From: Kerstersia sp052103615
GTDB lineage: Bacteria; Pseudomonadota; Gammaproteobacteria; Burkholderiales; Burkholderiaceae_B
Length of the DNA: 20,506 bases
NCBI RefSeq assembly: GCF_052103615.1
Contig: NZ_JBQEKA010000054.1
Coordinates: 1-20,506, forward strand
Reading direction: 5' to 3'
Shown: positions 1 to 7,157 of the stretch, in pieces
How positions within the stretch are numbered: the stretch's first letter is position 1
Layout of the letters: each line of letters opens with the position of its first letter
Notes under the pieces: generated by a model
What the model was told of the DNA's origin: nothing
The model's input: the letters and a program-made list of their open reading frames with translations, nothing else
Database searches by the model: none
Translations under genes and position numbers: made by a program

Positions 1-206
1 CAGACTGGCGCCCCCGGCAGCGCTGCGGCCAGGCGGTTGCGGTTGCGCATGACGGCCTGGGCGTCATCGCCTGCCGAGCGGCCCAGATTCAAGCTGTCGA
101 AAGGCGCCAGACTGCTGCCGCCCTGACGCGTTGTCGTAAAGGCCGCGGCGCCCAGCCAATCCGGCGCTGACACCACCGGCAGGCCCGCCCGATCTACTCG
201 TCCCAT
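1..206 (-). CDS. pgeF: PgeF/YfiH-type laccase-domain protein, 5' part only
   Basis: The 5' end of a leftward gene whose remainder lies beyond the left edge; 68 codons are visible. Reading leftward from the ATG at 206 gives a protein starting MGRVDRAGLPVVSAPDW, followed by AFTTTRQGG and FDSLNLG. This is the typical opening of the DUF152 / multicopper-oxidase-like YfiH family, where a 'TTR.GG.S..PF.S.NLG' stretch follows the first strands. Family members are cytoplasmic; E. coli PgeF corrects L-Ser misincorporation in peptidoglycan stems, and others show polyphenol oxidase or purine nucleoside activity. The start codon lies inside the last codons of rluD, a 13-bp overlap, so the two are almost certainly cotranscribed and translationally coupled. 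rluD-pgeF is a common proteobacterial order. The metal-binding His/Cys residues lie outside the window, so activity cannot be judged. Confidence 0.85.
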   Translation of the reverse strand, partial: MGRVDRAGLPVVSAPDWLGAAAFTTTRQGGSSLAPFDSLNLGRSAGDDAQAVMRNRNRLAAALPGAPV

Positions 207-1159
207 TCGATTGTCTCCCTGACTTGCTGCATATCGGCAGGCACCGGCGCTTGCCATTGGCAAGGGCCATGCCCTGCCGGGTCGTCGAAAAGCAATGCCC
301 GCGCATGCAGCATCTGCCGCTGCGCGCCTCCTATTTGACGGCCGCCATAGATTTCATCGGCCAGCAAGGGATGCCCCAAACTGGCCAGGTGTACCCGTAT
401 CTGGTGCGTCCTGCCGGTTTCCAGGCGGCAGACCGCTTCGGTCACCGGGGCGCCATCCACTTTGCCCCGCGCCAAGACGGCATAGTGCGTCACCGCGGGC
501 TTGGGCGCGACAGGATTCTCCACTGCCATGCGCACCGGCACTCGCCTATCGCGGCCAATTGCCCGTTCCACCGTCCCGTCCCGTGCCACCCAGCCATGCG
601 CCAGTGCCATGTATTCCCGCCCCATGGTACGCGCCTGCAGCTGCCGCACCAAATGGGTCTGCGCCAATTCATTGCGCGCCACCACCAGCAAACCGGATGT
701 GTCTTTGTCCAGCCTGTGCACAATACCGGCACGCGCCACGCCTGCCAGCTCGGGGTAGCGGAACAACAGGCCATTGAGCAAGGTGCCATGCCAATTGCCG
801 GCGCCAGGGTGAGTGACGAGCCCGGCAGGCTTGTTGACGACGATCCAGTCCGGGCTGTCGGCAATCACCTCGAAAGCAACATCCTCCGCTTCGAACGCGC
901 GGTCTTCAGGGGCCGGCTGCGGCACCACCGTCAGGATATCGCCAGGGTAAACCGTGCTGCGCACCTTGGCCGGCGCGGCCCCGTCATTGATGCGCACGGC
1001 GCCAGCCTCGATCCAGGCTTGCAGGCGCGCCCGCGAATGCCCTTCGATCAGCGCCGCAAGCACCTTGTCGAGCCGGTCGGCACGGAACGATTCCGGCACA
1101 ACCAACTCCAAAGCGTCATCATCTGACAAAGAAACCGGGCTATCAGTACGTTCAGGCAT
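194..1159 (-). CDS. rluD: 23S rRNA pseudouridine synthase RluD
   Basis: RluA/RluD-family pseudouridine synthase, 321 residues from the ATG at 1159; E. coli RluD is of similar size. RluD makes the pseudouridines of helix 69 in 23S rRNA (1911, 1915, 1917) and supports 50S maturation. An S4-like RNA-binding domain spans about residues 25-80 (RLDKVLAALI ... RINDG ... PGDILTV). The catalytic motif is GIVHRLDKDTSGLLVVARN, with catalytic Asp at 151. RTHQIRVHLASLGHPLLAD near the C-terminus is the other family signature. An ATG at 1171 would add four residues (MIDT) and an ATG at 1198 thirteen; neither has a clear ribosome binding site, and the bamD -10 box overlaps the 1171 codon, so 1159 is preferred but not certain. 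The gene overlaps pgeF downstream and is divergent from bamD. RluC is the alternative, but the S4 domain and pgeF linkage favour RluD. Confidence 0.93.
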   Translation of the reverse strand: MPERTDSPVSLSDDDALELVVPESFRADRLDKVLAALIEGHSRARLQAWIEAGAVRINDGAAPAKVRSTVYPGDILTVVPQPAPEDRAFEAEDVAFEVIADSPDWIVVNKPAGLVTHPGAGNWHGTLLNGLLFRYPELAGVARAGIVHRLDKDTSGLLVVARNELAQTHLVRQLQARTMGREYMALAHGWVARDGTVERAIGRDRRVPVRMAVENPVAPKPAVTHYAVLARGKVDGAPVTEAVCRLETGRTHQIRVHLASLGHPLLADEIYGGRQIGGAQRQMLHARALLFDDPAGHGPCQWQAPVPADMQQVRETIEWDE

Positions 1160-1170
1160 GGTGTCGATCA

Positions 1171-1176
1171 TATAAT
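1171..1176 (+). promoter_or_regulatory. -10 box of the bamD promoter
   Basis: A perfect TATAAT lies 34 bp before the chosen bamD GTG start and would place the transcript start near 1183. No good -35 hexamer is visible at 16-18 bp; the nearest candidates around 1148-1156 match poorly. The box sits between the divergent rluD and bamD starts, and the complementary strand reads TTATATG here, so leftward rluD transcription may begin from overlapping sequence. Confidence 0.5.
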
Positions 1177-1209
1177 CAGCCCGGAATGCTAACACCAAGG
1201 ATATATTCC

Positions 1210-2061
1210 GTGCTCAGCCAGATTGCCATTTCCTTCCGCCGCCGCGGTTCGTTCAGCCGCTCCGTGCTGCTGCCCGTCGTTCTGGGCTCGGCCGTGCTGC
1301 TGTCCGCTTGCGGCACTGCCGGCCGCGAACGCGACATTACTGCCAGCTGGACGGCGGAACAGCTTTACCAGGATGCCAAGGCGGAAGTCGAGTCGGGCAA
1401 CTGGAGCGCTGCCCGCAACCGTCTCGTCTCGCTGGAAAGCCGCTACCCCTTCGGCGTCTATGCCCAGCAGGCCATGATAGACCTGGCCTACGTCAACTGG
1501 CGTGACAGCGAACCCGAGCAGGCGCTGGCCACGATAGACCGCTTCCAGCAGCAGTACCCCAATCACCCCGGCACCGATTACATGCTGTACCTGAAAGGGC
1601 TGATCAGCTTCACGCCGCCCAGTGCCTTCATGGCCAATTTTACCGGCCAGGATCCGTCCGAGCGCGATCCCAAAGGGCTGCGCCAGTCTTACGATGCGTT
1701 CAATGAACTCATCACGCGCTACCCGGACAGCAAGTACGCCCAGGAAGCCCGCGACCGCATGGCCTGGCTGGTGAACACCATCGCCATGAACGAAGTGCAC
1801 GTCGCGCGCTATTACTTCGAACGCGCCGCCTATCTGGCCGCCATCAACCGCGCCCAGGCCGTGATTACCGATTTCGAAGGCGTGCCCGCAACGGAAGAAG
1901 CGCTCAAGCTCATGGTGCTGGCTTACGACAAACTGGGCCAGAACGATCTGCGCGATGACACCCAGCGCGTGCTGCTGGCCAACTTCCCCAACGCCACGCT
2001 GGTCATGAACAGCGACTACGACAACAAACCGTCGTGGTGGAACCCCATCAGCTGGTTCTGA
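1210..2061 (+). CDS. bamD: outer membrane protein assembly factor BamD (ComL), lipoprotein
   Basis: Essential lipoprotein of the BAM complex, which inserts beta-barrel proteins into the outer membrane; it binds BamA and substrates on the periplasmic face. The product has 283 residues from a GTG start. A basic n-region (SFRRRGSFSR) and hydrophobic stretch lead to the lipobox LSAC, with lipidated Cys at residue 34. The rest is a TPR-type solenoid: TAEQLYQDAKAEVESGNW, YPFGVYAQQA, ALATIDRFQQQYPNHP, then RDPKGLRQSYDAFNELITRYPDSKY, all characteristic of BamD/YfiO. The GTG at 1210 is chosen because AAGGA (1197-1201) lies 8 bp upstream. The ATG at 1186 would add eight residues but has no ribosome binding site and falls almost at the predicted transcript start. 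The gene is divergent from rluD and convergent with dinG. Its last codons form the first unit of a tandem repeat. Confidence 0.95.
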   Translation: MLSQIAISFRRRGSFSRSVLLPVVLGSAVLLSACGTAGRERDITASWTAEQLYQDAKAEVESGNWSAARNRLVSLESRYPFGVYAQQAMIDLAYVNWRDSEPEQALATIDRFQQQYPNHPGTDYMLYLKGLISFTPPSAFMANFTGQDPSERDPKGLRQSYDAFNELITRYPDSKYAQEARDRMAWLVNTIAMNEVHVARYYFERAAYLAAINRAQAVITDFEGVPATEEALKLMVLAYDKLGQNDLRDDTQRVLLANFPNATLVMNSDYDNKPSWWNPISWF

Positions 2062-2104
2062 TCTGTTGGTTCTGATCAGCTGGTTCTACCGGCTGGATCT
2101 GATC
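2050..2104 (+). repeat. 14-bp direct repeat, four units, across the bamD stop codon
   Basis: Units are AGCTGGTTCTGATC (2050-2063), TGTTGGTTCTGATC (2064-2077), AGCTGGTTCTACC (2078-2090, one base short) and GGCTGGATCTGATC (2091-2104). The first unit contains the final bamD codons Ser-Trp-Phe-stop, so the array looks like duplication of the gene's own 3' end into the spacer. The rest of the spacer before dinG (2105-2185) holds no recognisable gene, and I see no convincing U-tract terminator there. Confidence 0.8.
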
Positions 2105-2185
2105 CGTGGCTGAAGGACGCAGGCTGCCCGCCACCTGCGCCGCCTTCATCCGCAGCAGCAGTGTGCCGCCAGCGGCGCCTGCGGC

Positions 2186-4264
2186 TTACGGCTGGCCCGC
2201 CGTCACCGCGGGCGCGGCACCGGGTTCGGACGGCCCGCCGCCTGTCTCTGCCGGCGCCTGGCTGGCGCCGCGGCGTTCGCGGAAAAACGCTTTCACGTCC
2301 TCGACATTGCGCGTGCGCTTGAAAGGCGGCAGGCCACGCCACAGACGCTTGCCGTAAGGCTTATCCACCAGGCGGCTATCCGCCACCATCAGCACACCCC
2401 AATCCGACTCGGTACGGATCAGGCGCCCCGCCCCCTGTTTGAGCGCAATCGCCGCTTCCGGCAACTGATACTCGCCAAACGGATTGCCGCCGCGCTCGCG
2501 GCAGGCCCGCACTCTGGCTTCGACCACCGGGTCATCCGGCGGCGCGAACGGCAGTTTATCTATCGCCACAAGACGCAGCGCATCGCCAGGAACGTCCACC
2601 CCTTCCCAGAAGGTTGCGCTGCCGACCAGCACGGCACGCGGCTCTTTGCGGAAGCGCTCCAGCAATTCACCGCGCGCGCCCTGCCCCTGGCGCATCAGCG
2701 GCCAGTCCCAGCCGCGCTCGTCGTAAATGACTTCCAGCGCCTGAGCAATACGCTCGACAGCCCGCAGCGTGGTGCACAAGACCAGCGCCCCGCCTTCGCT
2801 GTCGGCCAGCACATCGGCCAGCATGGCGACAAAGTCTTCGGTAAACCGGGGCGACTGCGGCTCGGGCAAGGAACGCGGCACAAACAGCAGGCCCTGCGAG
2901 GCATAATCAAACGGTGATTCCCAGTAGCCGATATCGGCCCCTGACAGGCCCAGCTGGTCGATGAAATGGGCAAAATCCCCCCACACCGACAGCGTGGCCG
3001 AAGTCATGACCCACGCCTGCCCCGGCACCCGGGAACGCGCGAAGGTATCGCTGACCGACAAGGGCGCGCGCTGGATACGCAAATGATGCGCCCCCAGCTC
3101 CACCCAGCGCACCGCGGCGCCCGTCGCCTGCTCTGCCGGCGGCGCGGCTGGCGCGCCAGGCGCCGCTGGCGCCGCCTTGCCCTGCCAGCGTGCCAGCCGC
3201 GCCGCCATGCCTTGCACGGTGCGCTGCGCCGCGGCAAGGTCCGGGTGGCGCTCGGCGCAGGCCTTGAGCACGGCTTCCATTTGTTCCAGCGCCGCGCCCA
3301 CCGCCTCCAGCCGCGCGCCAAAATCGTCTATGCCAAAGCGCAGCAAGTTTTCCAGTGTTGCCTTGCGGCCCGGCACCTGTTCCAGCGGCGCGCAACTCAG
3401 CCGCCACTCGCGCACCGCCGTTTCCAGCGCCCCGCACAACTCGGCCCAATGACAGGATTCGCGCGCCTGGGCCAGGCCCACCGCCTGCACCTGGCGCGCC
3501 AAGTCCAGCAACTGGTGCGTAGAGAGGCTATCCCCCAGAAAACGCGTCGCCGTATCCGGCAATTGATGGGCTTCATCGAAAATGACCGCCGACGCTTCCG
3601 GCAGCAAATCAGTCACGCCTTCTTCGCGCAAGGCCAGATCCGCCATGAACAGCGCGTGATTGACGACCACGATATCGGCTTCCTGCGCTTGCCGGCGCGC
3701 CTTGATGACAAAACAATCGCGCACATTCGGGCACTCCTGCCCCAGGCAATTGTCATGGGTGGAGGTCACGCGCTGCCAGATATCCGCCGTTTCCGGCACG
3801 GTCGCCAGGTCGGCGCGATCCCCCGTCTGGCTTTCATTGGCAAACACACGAATGCGCCGCAACTGGCTGATTTCCGCGCGCGAGCGCAGGCCCCTGTCAT
3901 CCTGTTCGAGATTGGCCAGGTGGTAATGGCAAACGTAATTGCCACGGCCTTTCAGAAGCGCGACCGTCGCCGGCACGGCCAGCGCGGCCCGCACCCGGGG
4001 CAAATCCCGTTTGAATAATTGATCCTGCAAGGTGCGGGTGCCGGTAGAAATCAGCACTTTGCCGCCCGCCAACAAGGCCGGCACCAGGTAGGCCCAGGTC
4101 TTGCCCGTCCCTGTCCCGGCCTCGGCCACCAGTGTCGAGCCGCTGCTCAATGTCCTGGCAATGGCGCGCGCCAGCTCTACTTGCGCCGCGCGCGGGCGGA
4201 ACCCCGGCACCCGGGCCAACGCCCCATCCTCGGCAAACTGCGCCGCCACCTGTGTTTCCAGCAT
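2186..4264 (-). CDS. DinG/YoaA-family ATP-dependent DNA helicase with iron-sulfur cluster
   Basis: XPD-like superfamily 2 helicase, 692 residues; E. coli DinG has 716 and YoaA 636. Such enzymes unwind 5'-3', resolving R-loops, D-loops and damaged forks. Walker A is AGTGTGKT (residues 49-56). Four cysteines at 112, 173, 178 and 184 (YVC ... NCLGQEC ... DC) match the FeS-cluster ligands of this family. The DEAH box is at 230-233 (VIFDEAHQLPD), then MTSATLS (motif III), GSATFWEGVD (motif V) and QGAGRLIRT (motif VI). An Ala/Pro-rich linker (KAAPAAPGAPAAPPAEQ) precedes motif III. The ATG at 4264 is chosen because GGAAGG lies just upstream and the protein starts at the usual family position; an upstream ATG at 4447 would add 61 repetitive, non-conserved residues. 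The C-terminal 25 residues are low-complexity. The sequence fits both DinG and YoaA, so no symbol is given. No LexA box is obvious upstream. Confidence 0.92.
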   Translation of the reverse strand: MLETQVAAQFAEDGALARVPGFRPRAAQVELARAIARTLSSGSTLVAEAGTGTGKTWAYLVPALLAGGKVLISTGTRTLQDQLFKRDLPRVRAALAVPATVALLKGRGNYVCHYHLANLEQDDRGLRSRAEISQLRRIRVFANESQTGDRADLATVPETADIWQRVTSTHDNCLGQECPNVRDCFVIKARRQAQEADIVVVNHALFMADLALREEGVTDLLPEASAVIFDEAHQLPDTATRFLGDSLSTHQLLDLARQVQAVGLAQARESCHWAELCGALETAVREWRLSCAPLEQVPGRKATLENLLRFGIDDFGARLEAVGAALEQMEAVLKACAERHPDLAAAQRTVQGMAARLARWQGKAAPAAPGAPAAPPAEQATGAAVRWVELGAHHLRIQRAPLSVSDTFARSRVPGQAWVMTSATLSVWGDFAHFIDQLGLSGADIGYWESPFDYASQGLLFVPRSLPEPQSPRFTEDFVAMLADVLADSEGGALVLCTTLRAVERIAQALEVIYDERGWDWPLMRQGQGARGELLERFRKEPRAVLVGSATFWEGVDVPGDALRLVAIDKLPFAPPDDPVVEARVRACRERGGNPFGEYQLPEAAIALKQGAGRLIRTESDWGVLMVADSRLVDKPYGKRLWRGLPPFKRTRNVEDVKAFFRERRGASQAPAETGGGPSEPGAAPAVTAGQP

Positions 4265-4315
4265 GAACCTTCCGTATGAATTGCGGCCCTGATCTGCCGC
4301 TGCAATTGCGCCGCC

Positions 4316-4358
4316 ATGTTTGCGCCGCGATGTTTGCGCCACGGTATGTGCGCCGCAG
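4316..4358. repeat. 14-15 bp direct repeat, about three units, upstream of dinG
   Basis: Units are ATGTTTGCGCCGCG (4316-4329), ATGTTTGCGCCACGG (4330-4344) and a degenerate TATGTGCGCCGCAG (4345-4358). A partial relative, CAATTGCGCCGCC, precedes them at 4303-4315. The array lies 50-95 bp upstream of the dinG start, in its likely leader or promoter. Confidence 0.65.
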
Positions 4359-4367
4359 CCCGGGCCG

Positions 4368-4391
4368 CCTGTCTGCCTGCCTGTCTGCCTG
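4368..4391. repeat. tetranucleotide CCTG/TCTG tract, six units
   Basis: The order is CCTG TCTG CCTG CCTG TCTG CCTG, which is also two exact copies of a 12-mer, followed by a degenerate CCTT. It lies about 105 bp upstream of the dinG ATG, outside the conserved coding part. If the longer dinG frame were translated, loss or gain of a 12-mer would keep frame but a single tetranucleotide change would not. Confidence 0.7.
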
Positions 4392-4550
4392 CCTTGGCGC
4401 CCGGCACCGGTCATGGAAACCGGCGTGATTCTGGGCGCGCAGCGCAAACCAATGCAAGATCATAGCGCCTGCCGCGCAGTCAACCCAGGCACTTATGGCA
4501 AAATCGGCCACTTGTCCTGTTGATTCATCCTGTAGATTACCTGGTATTCC

Positions 4551-6929
4551 ATGTCTGACACGACCGCCACTTACGTTGCCGAATCGCCCGAATTGGCCCA
4601 GCAGCGCATCATTGCCCAGCTTGCCACGGAGCTGTCCGTCCGCGCCGCCCAGGTGGCTGCCACGATCGGCCTGCTCGATGATGGCGCCACCGTTCCCTTC
4701 ATCGCCCGCTACCGCAAGGAAGTCACTGGCGGCCTGGATGACACCGTGCTGCGCAACCTCGAAGTGCGCCTGTCCTACCTGCGCGAGCTTGAAGACCGCC
4801 GCAGCGCCATCCTCGCTTCGATTCACGAGCAAGGCAAACTGACGCAAGCCCTGCACCAGGAAATCTCGCAGGCCGATACCAAGCAGCGCCTGGAAGACCT
4901 GTACGCGCCGTACAAGCCCAAGCGCCGCACGCGCGCGCAAATTGCCCGGGAAGCCGGGCTGGACGCGCTGGTCGATGCCATCCTGGCCGACGCCGCTGCG
5001 GACCCGGCCGCGCTGGCCGCCAATTACCTGAATGCCGAAGCCGGCTTCGCCGATGCCAAGGCCGCGCTGGATGGCGCGCGCGACATCCTGGCTGAACGCT
5101 ATGCCGAAGATGCCGACCTGCTCGCCGGGCTGCGCGATTTCGTCTGGCGCACCGGCCTGCTTTACGCCAAGGTCGTCGAAGGCAAGGAAAACGAAGGCGC
5201 CAACTTCCGCGACTGGTTCGATTTCAACGAAACCCTGCGCAGCCTGCCATCGCACCGCATCCTCGCCTTGCTGCGCGGCCGCCAGCAAGGCGTGCTGGAT
5301 CTGCGCGTCGGCCTGGATGCCGAACAGGAAGCCCTGCTGCCCCACCCTTGCGTGTCGCGCATCGCGCATCACTGCGGCTGGAACGACAAGCTGTATGCCG
5401 CCGACGCCTCGGCCCGCGAACGCTGGATCGGCGAAGTCTGCCGCTGGACCTGGCGCGTCAAACTGCTGACGGCCTTTGAAAGCGAAATGCTGACACGCCT
5501 GCGTGAAGATGCCGAAGCTGAGGCCATCCGCGTTTTCGCGGCCAACCTCAAGGACTTGCTGCTGGCCGCGCCCGCCGGCCCCAAGGCTGTCCTGGGCCTG
5601 GACCCCGGCATACGCACCGGCGTCAAGGTGGCGGCCATAGACCGCACCGGCAAACTGCTGGAAACCGCCACGGTCTATCCCTTCGAGCCCCGCCGCGACA
5701 AAGAAGGCGCCTTGCGCACGCTGGCCGCGCTGGCCGCGCGCCACGGTATTGAACTCATCGCCATCGGCAACGGCACGGCCTCCCGCGAGACGGAAAAGCT
5801 TGCGGCCGACCTGATGGCGCGCCACCCGGAAATGAGCCTGACCCGCGTGGTGGTCTCGGAAGCCGGCGCCTCGGTCTATTCCGCCTCGGAATTGGCGGCG
5901 CTGGAATTCCCGGATCTGGACGTCAGCCTGCGCGGCGCGGCTTCCATCGCCCGCCGCCTGCAGGACCCGCTGGCGGAGCTGGTCAAGATAGACCCCAAGG
6001 CCATAGGCGTGGGGCAATACCAGCACGACGTCAACCAGCGGGAGCTGGCCCGTTCCCTGGATGCCGTCGTGGAAGACTGCGTCAACGCCGTGGGGGTGGA
6101 TGTCAACACGGCATCGGCAGCGCTGCTGACCCGGGTCTCGGGCCTGAGCGCGCTGGTCGCCCGCAACATCGTGGCCTACCGCGACCAGAACGGCCCCTTT
6201 GCCGAACGCGGCAAGCTCAAGGACGTGCCCCGTTTCGGCGACAAGGCCTTTGAACAGGCCGCCGGTTTTCTGCGTATTCCCAACGGCGCCAACCCGCTGG
6301 ATGCCTCGTCCGTTCACCCGGAGGCCTATCCTGTCGTCGCCCGCATTCTCGACAAGATCAAAGCGGATGTGCGTCAGGTCATCGGCCAGCGCGAAGCGCT
6401 CAAAGGGCTATCGCCCGGCGAATTCACCGATGAACGCTTTGGTCTGCCGACGGTGCGCGATATTTTCGCCGAACTGGAAAAGCCCGGCCGTGACCCGCGC
6501 CCCGAATTCAAGACGGCGCAGTTCAAGGAAGGCGTAGAAACGCTGAATGACCTGCTGCCCGGCATGGTGCTGGAAGGCGTGATTACCAACGTGGCCAACT
6601 TCGGGGCGTTTGTGGATATCGGCGTCCATCAGGATGGTCTGGTGCATATTTCCGCCCTGTCGGAAAAATTCGTGAAGGATCCCCGCGATGTCGTCCGGGT
6701 GGGCCAGACCGTCACCGTCAAGGTGCTGGAAGTGGACGCGGCGCGCAAACGCGTGGCGCTGACCATGCGCCTGAATGACGATGCGCTGCCCGCGGCCCGC
6801 CGCGGCGGCGACGCGCCCGCTGGCCGGCGCAGCAACAGCGGCGCTGCCGGGCAAGGCGGCAAGGGCAGGGGCGATGCCGCCCCCTTCAATAACGCCATGG
6901 CAGCCGCCCTGGCAAAATTGAAGCGCTGA
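4551..6929 (+). CDS. tex: Tex/YhgF transcription accessory protein
   Basis: Cytoplasmic RNA-binding protein Tex, 792 residues (E. coli YhgF 773), first described as essential for toxin expression in Bordetella pertussis and acting on transcription or RNA turnover. The N-terminal helical part carries the family hallmark TVPFIARYRKEVTGGLDD (about residues 47-64). The YqgF/RNase H-like domain begins near 345 with VLGLDPGIRTG (Asp351). Helix-hairpin-helix repeats lie about 515-575 (VDVNTASAALLTRVSGL ... GPFAERGKLKDVPRFG). A C-terminal S1 domain spans about 671-740 (GMVLEGVITNVANFGAFVDI ... DGLVHIS). The last 45 residues are a Gly/Arg/Ala-rich basic tail, longer than strictly needed, perhaps an extra RNA-binding tail. 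The ATG at 4551 has no strong Shine-Dalgarno sequence, but no better start aligns with the family. It is divergent from dinG and followed by a strong hairpin, so probably monocistronic. Confidence 0.96.
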   Translation: MSDTTATYVAESPELAQQRIIAQLATELSVRAAQVAATIGLLDDGATVPFIARYRKEVTGGLDDTVLRNLEVRLSYLRELEDRRSAILASIHEQGKLTQALHQEISQADTKQRLEDLYAPYKPKRRTRAQIAREAGLDALVDAILADAAADPAALAANYLNAEAGFADAKAALDGARDILAERYAEDADLLAGLRDFVWRTGLLYAKVVEGKENEGANFRDWFDFNETLRSLPSHRILALLRGRQQGVLDLRVGLDAEQEALLPHPCVSRIAHHCGWNDKLYAADASARERWIGEVCRWTWRVKLLTAFESEMLTRLREDAEAEAIRVFAANLKDLLLAAPAGPKAVLGLDPGIRTGVKVAAIDRTGKLLETATVYPFEPRRDKEGALRTLAALAARHGIELIAIGNGTASRETEKLAADLMARHPEMSLTRVVVSEAGASVYSASELAALEFPDLDVSLRGAASIARRLQDPLAELVKIDPKAIGVGQYQHDVNQRELARSLDAVVEDCVNAVGVDVNTASAALLTRVSGLSALVARNIVAYRDQNGPFAERGKLKDVPRFGDKAFEQAAGFLRIPNGANPLDASSVHPEAYPVVARILDKIKADVRQVIGQREALKGLSPGEFTDERFGLPTVRDIFAELEKPGRDPRPEFKTAQFKEGVETLNDLLPGMVLEGVITNVANFGAFVDIGVHQDGLVHISALSEKFVKDPRDVVRVGQTVTVKVLEVDAARKRVALTMRLNDDALPAARRGGDAPAGRRSNSGAAGQGGKGRGDAAPFNNAMAAALAKLKR

Positions 6930-6938
6930 CCCTGCTGG

Positions 6939-6971
6939 CCCCGGTTCGGCCCGCGCCGGGCAGAACCGGGG
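6939..6971 (+). terminator. GC-rich hairpin 10 bp after tex
   Basis: CCCCGGTTC (6939-6947) pairs perfectly with GAACCGGGG (6963-6971). Inside, GCCCG (6949-6953) pairs with CGGGC (6957-6961) around a CGC loop, with one G/A mismatch between the two stems, giving 14 pairs in all. There is no T-run after it, so it is either an atypical terminator or an mRNA 3'-end stabiliser. Confidence 0.6.
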
Positions 6972-6979
6972 AGCTGCCT

Positions 6980-7029
6980 CAGCCGGTGCCAGCCGGTGCC
7001 AGCCGGCGCTATCTGGCGCTATCTGGCGC
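6980..7029 (+). repeat. 10-bp tandem repeat, five units, upstream of the RND efflux operon
   Basis: Units are CAGCCGGTGC (6980-6989), CAGCCGGTGC (6990-6999), CAGCCGGCGC (7000-7009), TATCTGGCGC (7010-7019) and TATCTGGCGC (7020-7029). The third unit bridges two sub-families that share the GGCGC or GGTGC end. The array lies in the 228-bp tex-efflux spacer (6930-7157), about 130 bp upstream of the efflux start. The remaining spacer (7030-7157) must contain the efflux promoter, but I see no convincing -35/-10 pair. Confidence 0.85.
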
Positions 7030-7157
7030 GCCTGGGCATCAGGAGTTTCCCTGTCTCTGCGCCTCAGCGCCCCAAGCGACGCAAGCCCGACAGCCCGGAT
7101 CCAAATTTCCTACACATTCCCGGGTTAGAGTAACGTTCCCAGCGATCCGAGGTTTCC

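Larger units (their letters stand above)
4265..4550. other. divergent dinG-tex intergenic region
   Basis: This 286-bp spacer between two divergent genes must hold both promoters. The leftward frame stays open to 4447, but its translation is Gly/Arg/Gln-rich repeat sequence and not helicase-like. Two short repeat arrays (listed separately) fill 4316-4391. Upstream of tex, TTGTCC (4512-4517) with TAGATT (4533-4538) is a weak promoter candidate with a short 15-bp spacer. No RNA gene or small conserved reading frame is recognisable. Confidence 0.5.

Noticed and set aside
4368..4391. CRISPR or other spaced-repeat array
   Set aside because: The repeats here and elsewhere in the window are directly abutting, 4-15 bp long and without unique spacers.
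4265..4447. N-terminal extension of the DinG-like helicase
   Set aside because: The extra 61 residues are repeat-derived, lie upstream of a good ribosome binding site at the ATG at 4264, and do not resemble helicase N-termini.
3897..6317. Minus-strand open frame of 806 codons antisense to tex and running into dinG
   Set aside because: It covers tex, whose domains are clear, on the opposite strand, and enters dinG out of its true frame. Its Gly/Gln/Ala/Arg-rich translation is typical of antisense frames in GC-rich genes.
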